Origin: CAYXVU01 sp964468725
Lineage (GTDB): Bacteria > Acidobacteriota > Blastocatellia > UBA7656
Assembly: GCA_964468725.1 (NCBI GenBank)
Contig: CAYXVU010000137.1
Span: 1 to 16,197 of the forward strand
Length of the DNA stretch: 16,197 nt
Direction: 5' to 3'
The translations under genes and the position numbers were made by a program. The notes under the pieces were generated by a model that was given only the letters and a program-made list of their open reading frames with translations, was not told the origin of the DNA and made no database searches. Positions 14,416 to 16,197 of the stretch are shown one piece after another. Each line of letters begins with the position of its first letter. The first letter of the stretch is position 1.

Positions 14416-15426
14416 CTAAAAGGTCAGCACGACGCGCCCAGCGATCTTCGCTTGCCGCATGCGTTCGAAGATGTCGTTGATCTGTTCGAGCGGTGCGGTT
14501 TCGATCAAACAACGCACTTTGCCTACGGCTCCGAGTTCTAACACCTCGCGCAAATCCTGTCGCGTGCCGGTCGCCGAAGCCGCAATCTTCACTTCGCGCA
14601 TCAAGATGGCCGGAAAGGTCAAAAACTCCGATGGCATGCCGACGACCATCAATGTGCCGCTCGACCGCACGGCATTGAAGGCCGCATCAAAAGCCGCTTT
14701 CGCGCCGGTTGTTACCACAGCGACATGCGCGCTGCCCATCTGCCGAATCGCCTTCACGGCGTCAGCGGTCGCAGAATTGATGGTGTGATCGGCTCCAAGC
14801 GAACGCGCCAGCTCCAACTTCTCTTCCGAGATGTCAACGGCGATGACCTCTGCGCCGAAGGCTTTGGCAATCTGCACGGCGAGGTGACCGAGTCCGCCAA
14901 TGCCGAAGACGGCGAGGCGCTGACCGGCTTGAATGCCGGAGTTCTTCACGGCGCGATAGACGGTCACGCCCGCACAGAAGAGCGGCGCGGCTTCGGCGGC
15001 GCTGAGCGCGTCGGGGATTTTCGTCGCGTGGCTCGCTTTGCCGGTGACAAATTCGGCATAGCCGCCATCCACGCTTGCGCCGGTGATCTTTTGCGACACG
15101 CAGATATTCTCGTTGCCTTCCTGACAGTATTGACACTCGCCGCAACTCCAATGCAGCCAAGCCAAGCCAACGCGGTCGCCGATTTCCAGATGGGTCACCG
15201 CTTCGCCTTTGGCGACGACGTGACCGGCAACTTCATGGCCGGGGATCAACGGTTGTTTGATAATGCGTTTGAGTTGCGGCCAATCGCCTTCGGCAAGGTG
15301 TAAATCCGAATGGCAAACGCCGCAGGCTTCGACCCGGATGAGAACTTCATCCGCAGCCGGTTGCGGCACGGCGAGGTCTTCGATAACCAGGGGTTGCTTC
15401 GGTTCCCGAACAACAGCAGCTTTCAT
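14416..15426 (-). CDS. Zinc-dependent alcohol dehydrogenase (MDR superfamily)
   Basis: A 336-residue medium-chain dehydrogenase that interconverts alcohols and aldehydes with NAD(P). Catalytic zinc ligands are expected at Cys38 (ACGVCHSD), His64 with Glu65 (PGHEVAG) and Cys151 (LFCAG). Four structural-zinc cysteines are at 95, 98, 101 and 109 (SCGECQYC...NIC). The Rossmann motif GIGGLGH is at 175-181, with the VDIS acidic end after the second strand favouring NAD over NADP. The arrangement resembles AdhP-type ethanol dehydrogenases; the actual substrate is unknown. The start at 15426 has GGAG 9 nt upstream. It is divergent from the AMP-binding gene, and the two share a 126-nt control region. 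The kinase gene follows in the same direction after 151 nt without a clear terminator, so read-through is possible. Confidence 0.95.
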   Translation of the reverse strand: MKAAVVREPKQPLVIEDLAVPQPAADEVLIRVEACGVCHSDLHLAEGDWPQLKRIIKQPLIPGHEVAGHVVAKGEAVTHLEIGDRVGLAWLHWSCGECQYCQEGNENICVSQKITGASVDGGYAEFVTGKASHATKIPDALSAAEAAPLFCAGVTVYRAVKNSGIQAGQRLAVFGIGGLGHLAVQIAKAFGAEVIAVDISEEKLELARSLGADHTINSATADAVKAIRQMGSAHVAVVTTGAKAAFDAAFNAVRSSGTLMVVGMPSEFLTFPAILMREVKIAASATGTRQDLREVLELGAVGKVRCLIETAPLEQINDIFERMRQAKIAGRVVLTF

Positions 15427-15461
15427 GAATGCTTTCTCCGCGAGTATTTTGATGAGGCACG

Positions 15462-15490
15462 ATTATAGGTGGGCAGCATAGAATTGCAAA
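15462..15490 (-). promoter_or_regulatory. Probable promoter of the alcohol dehydrogenase gene
   Basis: On the minus strand TTTGCA (15485-15490) and a perfect TATAAT (15462-15467) are separated by 17 nt. The start codon lies 35 nt beyond the -10. The -35 matches TTGACA at 4 of 6 positions. Confidence 0.5.
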
Positions 15491-15502
15491 GTAAAGGCAA
15501 GC

Positions 15503-15508
15503 TATAAT
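15503..15508 (+). promoter_or_regulatory. Possible -10 element for the AMP-binding gene
   Basis: A perfect TATAAT lies 44 nt before the plus-strand start codon. No good -35 sits at 16-18 nt; TTGCAA at 15484-15489 is only 13 nt away. It could depend on an activator, or the match could be chance. Confidence 0.3.
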
Positions 15509-15520
15509 CGGCGCTCGGTC

Positions 15521-15536
15521 GCGCCCGTCAGGGCGC
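15521..15536 (+). promoter_or_regulatory. Leader hairpin ahead of the AMP-binding gene
   Basis: GCGCCC and GGGCGC form a perfect 6-bp, all-GC stem with a GTCA tetraloop directly before the weak AGGG ribosome binding site (15537-15540). It lies in the expected 5' leader and could limit ribosome access. It is too short and lacks a U-tract for a terminator call. Confidence 0.4.
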
Positions 15537-15544
15537 AGGGATTT

Positions 15545-15556
15545 ATGCGCTCATGA
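15545..15556 (+). CDS. Three-codon upstream frame overlapping the AMP-binding start
   Basis: ATG CGC TCA TGA sits 4 nt after the AGGG ribosome binding site, and its TGA overlaps the ATG of the main gene as ATGA. If translated (Met-Arg-Ser) it would couple initiation of the main gene by stop-start reinitiation. Such tiny frames also arise by chance. Confidence 0.2.
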   Translation: MRS

Positions 15557-16197
15557 AAAATTCGTTCACCATTCGACAACTGGAAAGTCTCACGGATGTT
15601 GCTTCCTTCGCCGACTGCGGCGCTTCCGCGCGCCCGTTCAATATGGCAGAAGCCATCTGCCATAACTTCGAACACTTCGAGCGGGTTACGCGGCTGGCGT
15701 TGATCGAATACAAACTGATAGCCGGAGACTACTTCACACTCAATGCCCTCGACTACTTCAGCGACAAATTTGCCAACCTCTTGCAAGCGAGCGGACTGCA
15801 AGCGGGTGATACGGTTGCCGTCCTATTGCCGCCCTGTGCGGCGCTGGTAATTGCTCATTTAGGGGCGCTCAAAGCGGCCTGCACTGTGTTGCCGCTGACG
15901 ATCAATGCGCCCGCCGAATTGATCGCGTATGGGCTCAATCAAAGCGCTCCGAAAGCGTTAGTGACGTTGGAAACGGCGCGCCTCACTCATCAAGCACTCG
16001 TCGACAGTCGCCTGCCTGCATCGGCGATATTCGTGGCAACCGACGATTTGAACAAGCAAGATTTTCTCGCGGCGGATCGCAGCTTCTGGTTAGCGGTCTA
16101 TGATGCCCCTTCTACCTTTGCGACGGTCGAGACGCAAACAACAACGGCGGCACTTGTGTTTCCTCTGTGCGATGCGGGCGAGTTTCGGATGATGACG
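15553..16197 (+). CDS. AMP-binding (acyl-CoA synthetase-like) protein, N-terminal part
   Basis: An open frame of 215 codons from ATG 15553 runs off the right edge. It resembles the N-terminal half of the adenylate-forming superfamily (benzoate/acetate-CoA-ligase style): RPFNMAEAIC (27-36), YFTLNALDYFSDKFANLL (60-77), GLQAGDTVAVLLP (81-93), IAHLGALKAACTVLPL (100-115) and the PKALVT strand (133-138). Active members join an acid to CoA through an acyl-adenylate. The A3 phosphate loop, usually SGTTGxPKG after a hydrophobic strand, should fall near residues 203-214, but here AALVF (199-203) is followed by PLCDAGEFRMMT. The protein may therefore be a degenerate, non-catalytic or regulatory homologue. 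Full length and C-terminal domains are unseen. The weak AGGG is 12 nt upstream of ATG. Confidence 0.82.
   Translation, partial: MKNSFTIRQLESLTDVASFADCGASARPFNMAEAICHNFEHFERVTRLALIEYKLIAGDYFTLNALDYFSDKFANLLQASGLQAGDTVAVLLPPCAALVIAHLGALKAACTVLPLTINAPAELIAYGLNQSAPKALVTLETARLTHQALVDSRLPASAIFVATDDLNKQDFLAADRSFWLAVYDAPSTFATVETQTTTAALVFPLCDAGEFRMMT

Overview
The window is 16.2 kb of moderately GC-rich bacterial DNA in which almost every gene lies on the minus strand. It contains a run of exactly 100 N (4303-4402), so it comes from a scaffolded draft genome or a MAG. No rRNA, tRNA or CRISPR array was seen. The gene mix suggests an Acidobacteriota-like organism, possibly Blastocatellia: a BON-domain/glycine-zipper pair, a Uma2 nuclease, and a Ser/Thr kinase fused to a SUMF1 domain. 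This placement is inference from gene content; no marker gene is present.

Layout by coordinate. 1-2406: an envelope-type pair in which a membrane-anchored triple-BON protein is followed by a secreted glycine-zipper protein that runs off the left edge. 2741-4288: L-aspartate oxidase (nadB), with its upstream side lost in the gap. 4429-4980: a small ankyrin-repeat lipoprotein. 5042-6043: an extended-SDR NAD-dependent reductase/epimerase. 6107-14264: an unusual accessory block, described below. 14416-15426: a zinc alcohol dehydrogenase. 15553-16197 (+): the N-terminal part of an AMP-binding, acyl-CoA-synthetase-like protein running off the right edge, divergent from the alcohol dehydrogenase.

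The accessory block is the most interesting part. In transcription order it encodes (i) a Ser/Thr kinase fused to a SUMF1/C-type-lectin-fold domain; (ii) a 981-residue protein joining a zinc N-acetylmuramoyl-L-alanine amidase/PGRP-like domain, an alpha/beta-hydrolase with a GHSAG serine motif, and a type-I-metacaspase-like C14 peptidase with its His/Cys dyad; (iii) a large cytosolic thermolysin-like (HEVTH + HEAFAD) metallopeptidase; and (iv) a Uma2-family PD-(D/E)xK nuclease. None shows an export signal. A sensor kinase followed by enzymes able to attack peptidoglycan, ester or lipid bonds, proteins and DNA suggests a regulated self-destruction, defence or lysis module. That function is a hypothesis. 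The enzymatic motifs are read directly from the sequence.

The C-terminus of the kinase-SUMF1 protein also has the arrangement of variable and fixed positions seen in diversity-generating-retroelement targets. No reverse transcriptase or template repeat is present in this window.
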